64,000 nucleotides of DNA from Prorocentrum cordatum (taxonomy: Eukaryota; Sar; Dinophyceae; Prorocentrales; Prorocentraceae): the NCBI GenBank assembly GCA_963575745.1, contig CAUYUJ010010502.1:381505-445504 (forward strand). Reading direction: 5' to 3'. Under the pieces are notes generated by a model. That model did not search any database. It was not told the DNA's origin and saw nothing but the letters and a program-made list of their open reading frames with translations. The stretch's first letter is position 1. Each line of letters begins with the position of its first letter. The translations under genes were made by a program, and so were the position numbers. Shown in pieces: positions 42,501-51,415 of the stretch.

Positions 42501-43474
42501 TAGCTGGAGGAGTTGACTCAGAATCATATCGGCTTTTGCTCAAACAACTGGGGGCACAAGATCCTCGACTGAAGGAGGTGATGCTCAATATCGCCACTGG
42601 TGGTTTCTGGCCCAAGTTGCGGAAAAAGCAGTTCCTCAAATCGTACCGTGGCAACGCCACATGTGACAGGTGTAAGCAGTATGATGAAAGCCCCATGCAC
42701 AGGGCGTGGATTTGCGACAGGAACCAGGGCTCCAAGGCCTACGCGGACTCCGACACGTTCGTGGCGCTGGCCTGCGCGCAGGCTGAGGCGGACGAGGGCT
42801 TCTGGCTCCGAGGCCTCCTCCCAACGGGGTGGGTGCAGGTGCCTGAGCCTTGCCAGGAGGCGGCGTGGACGGTCGCTGGTCTCAACTCGTTCGACGAGGG
42901 CGTCTTCGGCGAGGGCACTGCCGCCGACCCGCTGTGGCTGTTCGGCGACGCGTCGGGCGGCAAGTTCACGGCGTCGGCACGCCTGCGTCGTGTGGGCCTG
43001 GCGGTGGTCCACATGCGGGGCTACGCGGCGATGGCCGCGGTCCGCGGTCCGCTGGCGGGCCCACGGCAGGTTGTGCCGCGCGGCGAGCTCAAGGCGCTGG
43101 CCGTGGCGTTGTGGGGCTCGCGAGGCGCAATGGTCTATGTGTCCGACTGTGACTCGGTGGTTACAGGAGTGTATGCTGGCACTCATCTTCGACCGTCTGG
43201 TGAAGACGCTGATCTGTGGCGTGAAGTCGGAGAGCTGGCACGAGGACGAAGCATCACGGTTTTGTTCACGCATTCCCACTTGACTGCCGCGGATTGGCTC
43301 GTGGACATGGGGTGTCCGCCCTGGTCGTGGGCAACACCATCGTGGACGAGCTGGCGGGGTTGGCGGCAATGGAGGCCCAGATACCCCAAGCCGACCTGGC
43401 CAGAGTATTGCAGCACGAGCGACGTGCATATCTTGTTCGGCTCCGCCTTCTGCGGGCGGCTCTTGACAGCATGA
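39521..43474 (+). CDS. Reverse transcriptase-RNase H polyprotein (frameshifted C-terminus)
   Basis: The frame is open from just after a TAG at 39518-39520 to a TGA at 43472-43474, about 1,317 codons. There is no in-frame ATG before 39971, so the start is uncertain and may be missing. Residues are numbered from the GTG at 39668. The first 170 residues are Ser/Pro-rich. RT motif A is D552 in LTDVQEFYDSI, motif B is VVQGLRSGTRFARI, and motif C is W-V-D-D (D644, D645); DRAIGLVSMLGRMWS precedes them. RNase H has D1094 (LFGDASGG), E1140 (PRGELKAL) and D1160 (VSDCDSV). After ADWLVDMG (about 43310) the frame runs into non-homologous sequence, so the last RNase H residue and the zinc knuckles are lost to a frameshift. 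The product would copy RNA into DNA and degrade the RNA strand. It is the best-preserved polymerase gene in the window but is not complete. Confidence 0.8.
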   Translation, partial: GLPAATSRQKTAGNESSSSSSSSSSSSSPSEGLEAPAVPEAPDPDEVEFVLGEEEDPWAEEPNFCPDPSLFAASRAEPAAPAFPSPPEAPVLRPGGEANGTEVDSTQWAQVLNVNSQAGEPSTASGLGSASLPSNSSSVSANPEVRHSINMGTQPPTEVSSPAPGEPPPETINFYVPDQLWHDCRVQVGFTPGASPVSSVSPPLLSSVAFSLAQESCTIVSGMYASWAETAERAILHHHGLQSASSSTSVSRTSGPKFTVKPLRQAQHTRDVPLRDQKAQWWTRVHTVLQGIHRHRVRGNGPKRIEQCTVACSCLVGSRPEGVHTLLRDGRDPPWQQVLYVLNQPCQHALPLLESFVDMARRVKDRAQRAAVRNSLEEFKSWVVEPSALGVLHRSLKPQPLPPNEVLNGSNNVVFHPRDMMDCKRRVYQKLWAPKAIDRAGTVDLFREIKQAAQLEPMESITAADMYRASGKVKPRAGLGVDMFTPLDYQRLPIAAVCELALILNAVEQQLAWPVQTMLIMCRPIPKKVVTKDRAIGLVSMLGRMWSLIREPHVQYWSKDHTEAWDAAVAGNSCLREAYLRAIDEELAHAMGMNYGHVLTDVQEFYDSIPWHLLARAALRLSFPPVILYLELLQCIVCRALLQDGAATDPIEPSHSVVQGLRSGTRFARIMTHFVMRRVTQASPHMGHRLWVDDISQKVVGSRQEVVHSLIRCIVNTCRELAAQKLKVSPKSVGLCTHKEDAVKFVRAVRIRGFRIQAVQQAPYLGIDFSCGRRGRATRTERDRKHKQMSATIKRFSQASKRYHQISRLEKAGGQPAGTYGFQVHGVCGSHLTDCRRRLAEACAAPTAGRCLTTLLELRAPQGDPAIAYPVRHIDTWLTIWQAHPDLRRGVARVWPQVVASMQGASPRDQIKRVQGPISATVLQLLRVDWQPMSPTAWSYQGDKGTTEEWQLPDHIYTGNKWLDTHAPLVADIRHTARRRLWLHAEAHYCGSGLAGGVDSESYRLLLKQLGAQDPRLKEVMLNIATGGFWPKLRKKQFLKSYRGNATCDRCKQYDESPMHRAWICDRNQGSKAYADSDTFVALACAQAEADEGFWLRGLLPTGWVQVPEPCQEAAWTVAGLNSFDEGVFGEGTAADPLWLFGDASGGKFTASARLRRVGLAVVHMRGYAAMAAVRGPLAGPRQVVPRGELKALAVALWGSRGAMVYVSDCDSVVTGVYAGTHLRPSGEDADLWREVGELARGRSITVLFTHSHLTAADWLVDMGCPPWSWATPSWTSWRGWRQWRPRYPKPTWPEYCSTSDVHILFGSAFCGRLLTA

Positions 43475-43985
43475 AGGCCACGGAAGAGGCCGAGCGCGAG
43501 GTGAGAACCGGAGGCCGTGTGGCCCCGGACCGCCCTCCACCTCCTCCTTCTGCTGCTGCTGTCTCTTCCCTCCTCTCCCTGCATAGATTGTCTGATTGCA
43601 AGCAGAAGTGTTCTCGGTGTTTTTCGTCGGCCTCGAAGGCCAAGATGAAAGCCTGGTGGGGCACCGGGTGCCCTCAGTTATTTAACGTTGATGGCGTGAT
43701 CATGTCTCCTAAGGTAGGTTCTAGAGTGCATGTCATGGGATGGGGGGCTGGGCCCATGTGTCTCACACTCTGAACGTCCATGCTACCCTCGGAGTTTGGT
43801 TTTGCAGCCTCTGCGGGGCAGTTGCTGAAAAGCAGTTGAGGTCCCTGGGTGCCCCGTGTCCTGGGCCCCAGGGTTTGACCAAAGCACGACGTGAATATCT
43901 CGATCGGATCGCTGCTAATAAGCAGCCGAAGGTCCTCAGCCAAGCCGAGCAGAAGGCAAGGCGATCGAGAGCTCTTCCTTAGTGT
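39521..43985 (+). mobile_element. Retroelement 3 (RT-RNase H-zinc knuckles)
   Basis: One long frame (39521-43474) supplies RT and most of RNase H. The protein then continues in two other frames: LVVGNTIVDELAGLAAMEAQ (about 43318-43380, carrying the last RNase H acidic residue), a C-S-R-C knuckle near 43612, and, after another frame change, F-C-S-L-C-G near 43806 and ARREYLDRIAANKQPK to a stop at 43980-43982. Similar Cys pairs end other dinoflagellate retroelement proteins. No endonuclease domain precedes the RT, so the copy is either 5'-truncated or of a class without one. No target duplication or poly(A) is seen; the next clear sequence is an ACTCC pentamer repeat at 44022-44039. Confidence 0.8.
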
Positions 43986-44340
43986 GGTCAGAAGTCACTT
44001 GCAGTCCGCAACGGGGTCCACTCCACTCCACTCCACTCCTCGTCCTCGTCCTCCTCGTCGGCCTCCTCCACCTTCTCATCATCCAGGCCCTCCATCTTCC
44101 TATTGTGCCATTGGGTTTCATCCTCCACCGGTACCTGCTCCTGCAACCCCCTGAAACACGACCACCCCTTCATCCCCTTCCCCATAGTCGTCTTCGTCAT
44201 CCTCCTCCTCCTGGCCGCCCTGCCCAGTCTGCTCTTCCCGCTCCGTCTCTTCATCCTCTTCCTATCCGGGCCGCTGGAGGCCCACATGGCAACCCGTAGC
44301 CGCGGTCTGGCCCCCCACCCTCCCGGCCAACGTGAATATA
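43986..44340. other. Unassigned; ACTCC pentamer run
   Basis: (CTCCA)n-like run at 44022-44039 and CTC-rich patches. No gene. Confidence 0.45.
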
Positions 44341-44402
44341 CCGATATGTGTATATAAATATATGTATGTCTGTCTGTCTGTCTGTCTGTCTGGCTGTCTG
44401 GC

Positions 44403-44449
<47 letters not shown>

Positions 44450-45015
44450 GTCTGTCTGTCTCTGTCTGTATGCATGCATACATGCATGTATTTATGTGTG
44501 TATGGATGTTTGATTGTATGTGTGTATGTATGTATGTATGGATTGATGTACGTATGTATATATACATGTATGTATATGTGTATGCACGTATGTATGTATA
44601 TGTGTATGTATATGTGTATGTATGTACGTTTGTATGTGGGTATGTATATATATATATGTATATGTGCGTATGTGCGTATGTATGTATGTCTGCATGCGGT
44701 ATGTAGTTGGGCAGGTAGGTAGGAAGGTAGGTAGGTAGGTATGTGTGCATGCATGTATGTCTGTGTATGTATGTATATGTGTATGTGTATGTGTATGTAT
44801 GCGTGTATGTGTGTATGTGTGTATGTATGTATGTATGTATGTATGCATGCATGCATGCATGCATGCATGCATGCATGCATGCATGCATGTATGTATGTAT
44901 GTATGTATGTGTGTATGTGTGTATGTATATGTGTATGTGTGTATGTATGTATGCACGCATGTATGTATGCATGCATGCATGCATGCATGTGTGTATGTGT
45001 GTGCGTCTGTAATTA
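44341..45015. repeat. Tetranucleotide block: (TGTC)n, (TGTA)n, (TGCA)n
   Basis: Pure TGTC (44365-44450), then TGTA/TGTG variants, a pure (ATGC)n run at 44842-44890, and TGTA again. The shifts between related tetramers suggest point changes spread by slippage. A period of four reads as a 4-residue Cys/Met/Tyr/Val repeat in every frame, so the open frames are artefacts. Confidence 0.95.
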
Positions 45016-45079
45016 TGTAATGTATATATCCACATTATATATACACATTTTCAGGGAAAGACATACAGATATAACACAA

Positions 45080-45108
45080 AAAAGCAGAGAGAGAGAGAGA
45101 GAGAGAAA
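45080..45108. repeat. (GA)n microsatellite
   Basis: About 11 GA units. Confidence 0.85.
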
Positions 45109-45304
45109 AACAGATATTGCAGGGAAGCCGGGCTGTGGGCCGCAGGTGGCGTCGGCCCATCTCGAAAGTAAAAGGGTAGAGAGGGGAACTCCGAGGGCTT
45201 GGATGGATGGGGGGGTGGAGAACAGAGGAACGGAGGAAGGGAAAGAAATGTGACGGGATCGCGTAGCAGCCCTATCCGCACTGCTCCGCGGCGCACAGTA
45301 TATG

Positions 45305-45665
45305 AAAAGATGGCCGCGCGGGGCCTCTTTGGGGCCTCTCGGGGCGTCCTGGGGGCCTCTCGGAGCCTTTTGGGGGCCTCTGCGGGGCCTCTTGGGGGCC
45401 TCGCTGGGGGCTTCTCGGGCCTCTTGGCAGTGTCCTGGAAGCCTCCGGGGGCGTCTAGAGAGCATGCTGGGAGCCCTACACCCCAGATACTGCCCCACGA
45501 CCATCTCTTGGGGCCTTTTGGGGATTCCCTTGGGGCCCCGGGGGCCTCTATTAGGCTGTCTTGGGCGTTCCGAGGACCGTCTCGGGACCCTCCTGAACCG
45601 TCTTGGGGTCCTCTGGAAACGTTTTGGGACCCCCTTCTGGCGCCTCTTGGGCAGCCGCGGACTCT
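45305..45665 (+). repeat. GGGGGCCTCTTGG-type irregular array, block 1
   Basis: Short diverged units around GGGGCCTCT(T/C)GGG, spaced mostly by multiples of three between about 9 and 21 bp. It translates as L-G-A-S-x-G-P-L-G-like repeats. Related blocks lie at 46415-46600 (same strand) and 48640-49160 (opposite strand). Confidence 0.75.
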
Positions 45666-45721
45666 GTTGAGGCCGAAGGAGCGAATAAGACAAACACACA
45701 TACACACACGCGTATATACAT

Positions 45722-45735
<14 letters not shown>

Positions 45736-45765
<30 letters not shown>

Positions 45766-45776
45766 ATGTGTATCAG
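45736..45776. repeat. (TA)n/(TG)n microsatellite
   Basis: TA units pass into TG units. Confidence 0.9.
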
Positions 45777-45867
45777 AGTGACGGGGCCCAGTGGACATTC
45801 ACTGTCCCCGGGTGCGTGGCTAAAGTGGGGATCCACGGCAAGGATTCTGCTTCTTGTTTTGTTGCGT

Positions 45868-46138
45868 CGTCCCCCCCGCGACCCGCCCGCGACCCACTCG
45901 CGACCCACCAACGACCCGCCCGCGACCCCACCCGCGACCCACCCGCGACCCACCCGCGATCCACCCCGCGACACACCCGCGACACACCTGCGACCCACCC
46001 CGCGAGCCACCCGCGACCCACCCACGACCCACCTGCGACCCACCCACGACCCACCTGCGACCAACCCGCGACCCACCCACCTGGTACCCACCCGCGACCC
46101 ACGCGCGACCCACCCGCGACCCACCCGCGACCCGCCAA
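45868..46138. repeat. CGCGACCCACC minisatellite, 10-11 bp unit
   Basis: About 25 units of CGCGACCCAC(C), with ACGACCCACC and GCGACACACC variants. Reads as His-Pro-Arg-Pro-Thr repeats. Confidence 0.9.
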
Positions 46139-46287
46139 CATTGCTTTAACTGAAAATCGGCACATGCGACGAGCTCGTTGTATACGTTGTGGAAATTAGG
46201 CGCCTGCGGCGGAATTCTTCAGAGCCTCACAGACTGCCGCCGCCCCCGCCGCCCCCTCACTCTTATCTGCTACTGCGGGGTGCTACG

Positions 46288-46304
46288 ACTATATATATAT
46301 AGGT

Positions 46305-46351
<47 letters not shown>

Positions 46352-46376
46352 TATATATATATAAATATAGATATAT
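46288..46376. repeat. (TA)n-rich microsatellite
   Basis: TA runs broken by GGTATACA and ACACA. Confidence 0.9.
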
Positions 46377-46414
46377 GTGTGTGCATCCCTAATGGAGTGA
46401 GACGACTCTGGTTT

Positions 46415-46600
46415 GGGCCCTCTTGAGGGGCCTCTTGGCGCTTTTCGAAGCCTTCTTGGGGCGTCTCGGCGCGGTCTTGGGGCTCTCTCGAGGCGTGCTG
46501 GACACTTCTTGGGCGGTATGGAGGCCATTCTGGGAGCTCTTGGAACGCTCTCGGGCGGTCCCGGAGCCTCGAGGGCCTCCAGGAGACCTACCAGCGAGGG
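46415..46600 (+). repeat. GGGGGCCTCTTGG-type irregular array, block 2
   Basis: Same motif as 45305-45665, more diverged. Confidence 0.65.
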
Positions 46601-46725
46601 GGGGGGGGGGCAGAATGCACAAGGGAGGTCCCGACCCCAGGGCAGCGGGCCGGGATCTCCTACACACACACATGTATAGACATAGAGAGATAGATATGTA
46701 TATATATATACACACACATACACGC

Positions 46726-46905
46726 GCAGTGCCGCACAGCCACCCAGTCACCCAGAGCAGCACGCAGTGCCGCACAGGGACAGCAGTGCCGCCACCCACA
46801 GCAGCACCCAGTGCCGCAGAGCAGCACGCAGTGCCGCCACGCAGTGCCGCACAGCCACCAAGCCACCCGTCGGGTGGCTGCACGCAGTGCCGCTCAGCCA
46901 CCCAA
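46726..46905. repeat. CAGTGCCGC irregular tandem repeat
   Basis: CAGTGCCGC occurs seven times, separated by CACAGCCACCCA-, GAGCAGCACG- or similar spacers. A small hairpin (AGCCACCC GTC GGGTGGCT) lies near the end. Confidence 0.8.
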
Positions 46906-47079
46906 GCTCTGAGCTGAGCAGCCTGCGGTTCCGCCCGCCGCCAGTGAGCCCGCGCGCCAGGGCGCGCCGCTCGGGGACGCCCTGCGGGGAGTGGCGCGCC
47001 TTCGGGCCGGACGCTCGATCTCGTGCCACCTGTGCGGCGGGGGTTCCCACTGTGGGCTCGCCCGCCATGAGCAGACATG

Positions 47080-47265
47080 TCAGGTGGCGGCATCCGAGCC
47101 CTGCCCCCACCAACCATCGCCTCTCCTGGGTCGAGGGGGGGCAGGGGTAGGGCTCGGACTTCGCCACGTCTTCGGCGAGCTCCGAACCCTATCCCCCGCC
47201 GCCCTTCGAGCTGCCTGAATCGCGGATCGGCGAGGGTAGGGCTCGGACTTCTCGCCGCCGACATG
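47080..47265 (+). repeat. Double-hairpin dispersed element E, copy 1
   Basis: Two consecutive stem-loops built from the same motif. Stem 1 pairs GGCGGCATCCGAGCCCTGCC with GGCAGGGGTAGGGCTCGGAC. Stem 2 pairs GGCGAGCTCCGAACCCTA with TAGGGCTCGGACTTCTCGCC. The arrangement recurs at 55772-55975. Confidence 0.7.
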
Positions 47266-47490
47266 CAGGTCCAGACGCTTGCTGCTTGGCGGGAACCTCG
47301 TGAAGCCTTTGGGGGGAGGGAGGCCTTGCAAGCTGGGCCCCTGGGGGAGCACCGGGCTTGCCCCGTGGGCGGTCTCCTCCGCTCCCTTCACCCTTGACAT
47401 CGCTCGGACGTCCCTTCTCCGTGCATCTCTCGACTTCGCGCATGTATCCTTCGCAAGATGACCCCAGATGCTCCTCGATGATCGCCGCCG

Positions 47491-47546
47491 AGGAAAAAAA
47501 AACAAAAAACAAAAAAACAAAACAAAAAAACAAAAAAACAAAAAAC
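47491..47546 (+). repeat. A-rich (AAAAAAC)n tract
   Basis: A-runs separated by single C. It could be a retroposition tail for something upstream on the plus strand, but nothing specific is recognised. Confidence 0.8.
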
Positions 47547-47883
47547 GCACACGCCCGAGCGATGCCAAGCACCGTGCTTGCCCCGTCAGCCCCGCATCTC
47601 TCCGGTGCCCCTCCCCTTCGGATGCCTCGCCTCGCCTCCACCCCGTGCCCCGCCCCGTCCCCCCGGTGCGCCCATCACCATACCCGGACATTCTTTTGAT
47701 CCGCGGGTCCAGAGCGCACCTCTTCCGGTCGAAGCTGAGCGGCGGGCCGCGCGAAGCTTGAACTAGGCGGAGGGAGGGGAGCACCATACCCAGACATTCG
47801 ACGGCATGATTTTTGTCGGCGCGCGGCCCCAGAGGTCCCGACCCCTGCCCCCTGCCCAGGGGCCAGCTGTTCGTCCCGGCTCC
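47547..47883. other. Unassigned sequence
   Basis: CACCATACCC(A/G)GACATTC occurs at 47681 and 47784. No gene. Confidence 0.4.
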
Positions 47884-48055
47884 ATTGAAGGGGCCCTAGG
47901 ACACACAACTAAATACACACAAGTACAAAGATTCCCCATGTTTTCTCATACGTTCTGTGCTTCTGTCTTCCCCCCCACTTCCCATATCTTCCCATACTTT
48001 CTGGGGAATCGAGGATGAATTGTGTCTGTGTGCCTCCTTCCCTCCAGAGCCATGC
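47884..48055 (+). mobile_element. Dispersed element D, copy 2
   Basis: Same orientation and end sequences as 19699-19857. Contains ATTCCCCATGTTTTCTCATA and CTTCCCATATCTTCCCATAC blocks corresponding to the tandem blocks of copy 1. Confidence 0.75.
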
Positions 48056-48510
48056 CTGCTGGCCCCCTGGGGGCCCGACGGTGGGCCCCCCCAAGGCCGG
48101 CATCGAGGCAAGGGCGCCCGCACCGAGCAGACCGCACCGTGCTGGCGATCTGGGCACCCCGCGCCCCGCCGGGTGGGGCGCAGGGTGCCCATGTGCTACT
48201 TGGGCTCCCCGTGCCCTCGAGAAGCCCTCGGGGAACTTCTGCGAAGGCGCGCGCTGCGCTCCACAATCCGGCGTTCTATTTTTTGGGGGGGAACTCTCCC
48301 AGAATCTCTGGTTCCGATCTGCCCCGATCTTCCGCTCAACTGACACCCCCTCCCTGGCGGCGATGGTCTCTGAGCGAGGGCCAGGGTCTGCAAGCCGGTG
48401 CGCCGCCAATCCGGGGCCTCCCCTTTGATCTCGCCGCCGCCCCCCTGAGGTGAGGATCCGCCGGCCCGGCCCCTGGTTGCCGGAGGTGAGAGGGCGTGTT
48501 GGATGATTGG
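48056..48510. other. Unassigned GC-rich sequence
   Basis: No gene recognised. Confidence 0.4.
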
Positions 48511-48618
48511 CTGTCCTCCTCCTCCTCCTCCTCCTCCTCCTCCTCCTCCTCCTCCCTCCCTCCCTCCCTCCCTCCCTCCCTTGCTGCCTCCCGCCTCCCT
48601 CCTCCCTCCTCCCTCCCC
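48511..48618. repeat. (CTC)n then (CCCT)n microsatellite
   Basis: CTC triplets to 48553, then CCCT tetramers to about 48580, then CTCC-rich sequence. Confidence 0.95.
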
Positions 48619-48639
48619 CAGGGTCCAAAATCCCGTTTT

Positions 48640-49165
48640 AGGAGTATCCAGGCTCCTCTGCGCACCCCCAGAGACTCCGCAACTGCGAGATCTGTCTTCC
48701 AAGACGGTCTCGAATCGCATGTTTTCCCCCAAGACGCCTACGACGGCTCCAAGAGGCCCCAAGACGCCTTCGAGACGTCCCCAAAGTCTTCCTAAGCGGG
48801 CCCCGAGAGGCAACAATCAATGGTTTTCCTTAGGTGTTTGATTGTTTCTGGTGTCATCGTCTTATCGGGCGTCCTTCGCTCCAAGACGGCCCAAGAGGCC
48901 CCGTAGACCGCTTCTGCCTGAAAGGCCCCCACGAGGGCCGAGGACGATCCAAGAGGGTTCCAAGACGGCTCAAAGAGGGGCCTAAGACAGCCAAAAATCG
49001 CCCCAAGAGGGCCCCAAGAGAGGCCAAAAGGGAGAGCACGAACCGGAAATCCAATCCTTCCGCTCCAAGAGGCCCCCAAAGGCTTTAAGAAGCCCCCAAG
49101 TGGCCCAGACGAGGCCCCCAATAAGCTCCAAGAGGCCCCCAAGAGGCCCAAGAAGCCCACGACGC
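48640..49165 (-). repeat. GGGGGCCTCTTGG-type irregular array, block 3
   Basis: On the plus strand it reads CCAAGAGGCCCC-type units. The minus-strand frame gives L-L-G-A-S-W-S-L-L-G-type sequence of about 120 residues. It is the largest block of the family in this window. Confidence 0.7.
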
Positions 49166-49477
49166 CTCAATCGTAGACTCCACGCCTACTATGGGGGTCG
49201 GCGAAATGACGCAAGCCTCTTGAATAACTCCGGGGTCTGAAGCCTCCTGGGCACATCCCTTAACGAACGCCCCCACCGTGAGGCAGTTTCGTGTCGTGAC
49301 GACCCCAGCGTTGGTTTGTCACACCGCGTAGATCGTTCAATCTTGAACGATCGGCGGCTTTTCGATCGCCAGATCGTTCCATATTACGCCGATGCTGGGC
49401 CACTGGTGGTGTTCAACCTTGAACGCCTAGGGCCTAGGAGAACTAACAATGATATCAACATAAGAGCTCGGAGGCCC
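49166..49477. other. Unassigned; perfect 22-bp palindrome
   Basis: GATCGTTCAA TC TTGAACGATC at 49331-49352 is a perfect palindrome, and GATCGTTC recurs once at 49371. No gene. Confidence 0.6.
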
Positions 49478-49598
49478 TCGCGAATTCCTCGGATCGGCGC
49501 TGGCCCCCCTCCCTGCCGCGCGGAGCGCGCCAGGGGCGGCGCTGGAGGCGCCGCCAGGGGGCCCCAGCCCAGCGCCGATTCCAAGAATCCGCGCGGAG
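49478..49598. repeat. Palindromic element L, copy 1
   Basis: The left arm (CGCGAATTCCTCGGATCGGC...) and right arm (..GCGCCGATTCCAAGAATCCGCGCGG) are imperfect reverse complements of about 35 bp. The centre is a GGCGCC-rich segment. It is related to 63860-63952. Confidence 0.65.
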
Positions 49599-49735
49599 GA
49601 GGAGGAGGAGGAGGAGGAGGAGGAGGAGGAGGAGGAGGAGGAGGAGGAGGAGGAGGAGGAGGAGGAGGAGGGGGGAGGAGGAGGAGGGAGGAGGGAGGAG
49701 GGAGGAGGAGGAGGGAGGAGGGAGGAGGAGGTCTC
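49599..49735. repeat. (GGA)n microsatellite
   Basis: Pure GGA to about 49670, then GGGAGGA variants. It begins exactly at the end of element L. Confidence 0.95.
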
Positions 49736-50345
49736 TGTCGCTGTTTAAGACGGGCGCGCTCCACGACTCGCGGAGCAACCGCTCGCAGAGGGCCCGCGGG
49801 CCGCCGCGGGGGGGCTGACGCTCCACCACCGACGCAGGCATGCGCTCTCCGGACGCTGGCGAGCAGGCCCCGTGCGAGACGAGGGGAACGCGCTCGGCGC
49901 CGCCTGCCCCCCCCCCCCCCGAGGAAGCGCCCTCGCCGTTGCCGCCGCCGCGCCGACGCGGCAGTTTCGGAAGTGCATCTTCGGAAGTGTATCTTTCGGA
50001 AGGTCGGCTGCATGGCATCAACTTCCCAGCGCGCGCCGTCGCCGTCGCACGCGTTCGTGAAGCCTGCGCTCCAGCAGGGACGCGGGCGACAGGAAACAGC
50101 CGATCGTGTACGGCCGCTGTTGGGGTCCTCTTGGGGCTGTTGGGGTCCTCTTGGGGCTAGCACGGTCCTCCTCCCCCCCCCCGCCCCGGGGGCCGACGCT
50201 GGCGCGGTCCTCCCCCGGAGCGCGCGCCGCGGGGGTGCCGCCGCCTGGCGCACGCGCGCGCGGCGACGGGGCACCGGGGCGGCCCGCAGCATCCCAATGC
50301 CGAAGATTTACGAGCCAGAAGTCGACGACAATCTTGGGGAATAAA
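49736..50345. other. Unassigned GC-rich sequence
   Basis: TCGGAAGTG(C/T)ATCT occurs twice at 49965-50003; TTGGGGTCCTCTTGGGGCT occurs twice at 50121-50160. No gene. Confidence 0.45.
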
Positions 50346-50492
50346 CATACAAAAAACAAACTAAGCACACACACCAGCACATAAAACACACAAAAAACAC
50401 ACACGTGGGGAACACACACACACAAAAAAAAACAGTGGGGAAACATCACACAGTGTGTATTGTTCCCCACTGTGTGTGTGTGTGTCTTTCCC
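50346..50492. repeat. CA-rich tract with inverted GTGGGGAA motifs
   Basis: ACACACAAAAAACA-type runs. GTGGGGAA occurs at 50405 and 50434 and its complement TTCCCCAC at 50463, which can pair with them. Confidence 0.7.
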
Positions 50493-50500
50493 ACGCGCCC

Positions 50501-50571
50501 TCAGAAACGGAGGGAATCCCTAAGATCGGCATCGAGGTGAGGCGATGCCAATCATAGGGATAGGGCTATGT
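50501..50571 (+). repeat. Hairpin dispersed repeat (family F, copy 2)
   Basis: Matches 12530-12601. Arms TCCCTAAGATCGGCATCG and CGATGCCAATCATAGGGA pair with three mismatches around the loop AGGTGAGG. Confidence 0.75.
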
Positions 50572-50625
50572 TCCAGGCTGGCGACGCAGGCCCGCCCCGC
50601 GGTGCCGGTCGGGACGGCGTGTGTG

Positions 50626-50629
<4 letters not shown>

Positions 50630-50681
<52 letters not shown>

Positions 50682-50682
50682 G
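50630..50682. repeat. (GA)n microsatellite
   Basis: About 23 GA units. Confidence 0.95.
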
Positions 50683-51274
50683 TAGGGGAACAACAAGACG
50701 GAGCCAGGGCGATGAGATCCGTCGGAACAAGGGCGAGCGGAGAGGCGTCGAGGAGGCAGGGCGGGCGAGGGATGGACCGAGGAGAGCCAGGGCGAAGGAG
50801 ACGGCGATGGAGCCACAGGACGAGCGAGGAGACGGGGGAGCAGGCAGGGACATACACCGGAGGAGAAGCACGGACCACCACCACCGAGAGTCTGTCAGGC
50901 ATGGGGGCCGACACCCCTGGGCGCGGCGGCACGCCCGAGCGTCACCCCGACACGGGATGACGCTCGGGGGTGCCAACGCCCAAGGGCCGGTCCCTCATCG
51001 ATGGGTTCTCGGTGGCGGTGGAGGAAACCACAGGAGGCACCGACAGCGCCACGCCCCCGGACCTCTCCACGGGTGCGGCTCTGACCCGGATGCCGAGGCG
51101 GAGCCAGCGGGGGCGACGAGGGGGCCGCCCCGAGGAGGCCCCCGCAAGAAGGGGGGAAAAGCAGCCGAGGGGCAGCGGTAGGGGTGCCTGCAGCTCCTCG
51201 GAGCGGTGGCCCATGCTCCACCTCTGAGTGCACCACCAAATAAAGCGCGGAGCTCCGCGTGGACTCGTGGACTC
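50683..51274. other. Unassigned sequence
   Basis: No gene recognised; long frames on both strands reflect GC content. Confidence 0.4.
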
Positions 51275-51415
51275 CTCGGATCGGCGCCAGCGCCCCAGGG
51301 GAGCCACATGCATGTCGGTGTCCACCGCCCGCGGAGGTCTCCCGAAGATCGAGCCCCGGGGCGGTGGTGATGTAGAGGTTCCTGCCTCGGGCTGGAGGCC
51401 CCGCGCGGCCACTCG
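51275..51415 (+). repeat. Dispersed repeat K, copy 2
   Basis: Matches 39215-39330 with about 25 bp of extra sequence. Its left edge, CCTCGGATCGGCGCCAGCGC, resembles one arm of palindromic element L. Confidence 0.6.

Noticed and set aside
44251-45035. His/Tyr/Thr/Ile and Cys/Met/Val repeat proteins of up to 260 residues
   Set aside because: A tetranucleotide repeat gives a fixed four-residue pattern in every frame, which explains them fully.
45868-46138. CRISPR-like array
   Set aside because: Units are contiguous 10-11 bp repeats with no unique spacers, in a eukaryotic context.
47491-47546. Poly(A) tail of a retrogene
   Set aside because: No coding sequence or element ending here could be identified upstream; kept only as an A-rich repeat.
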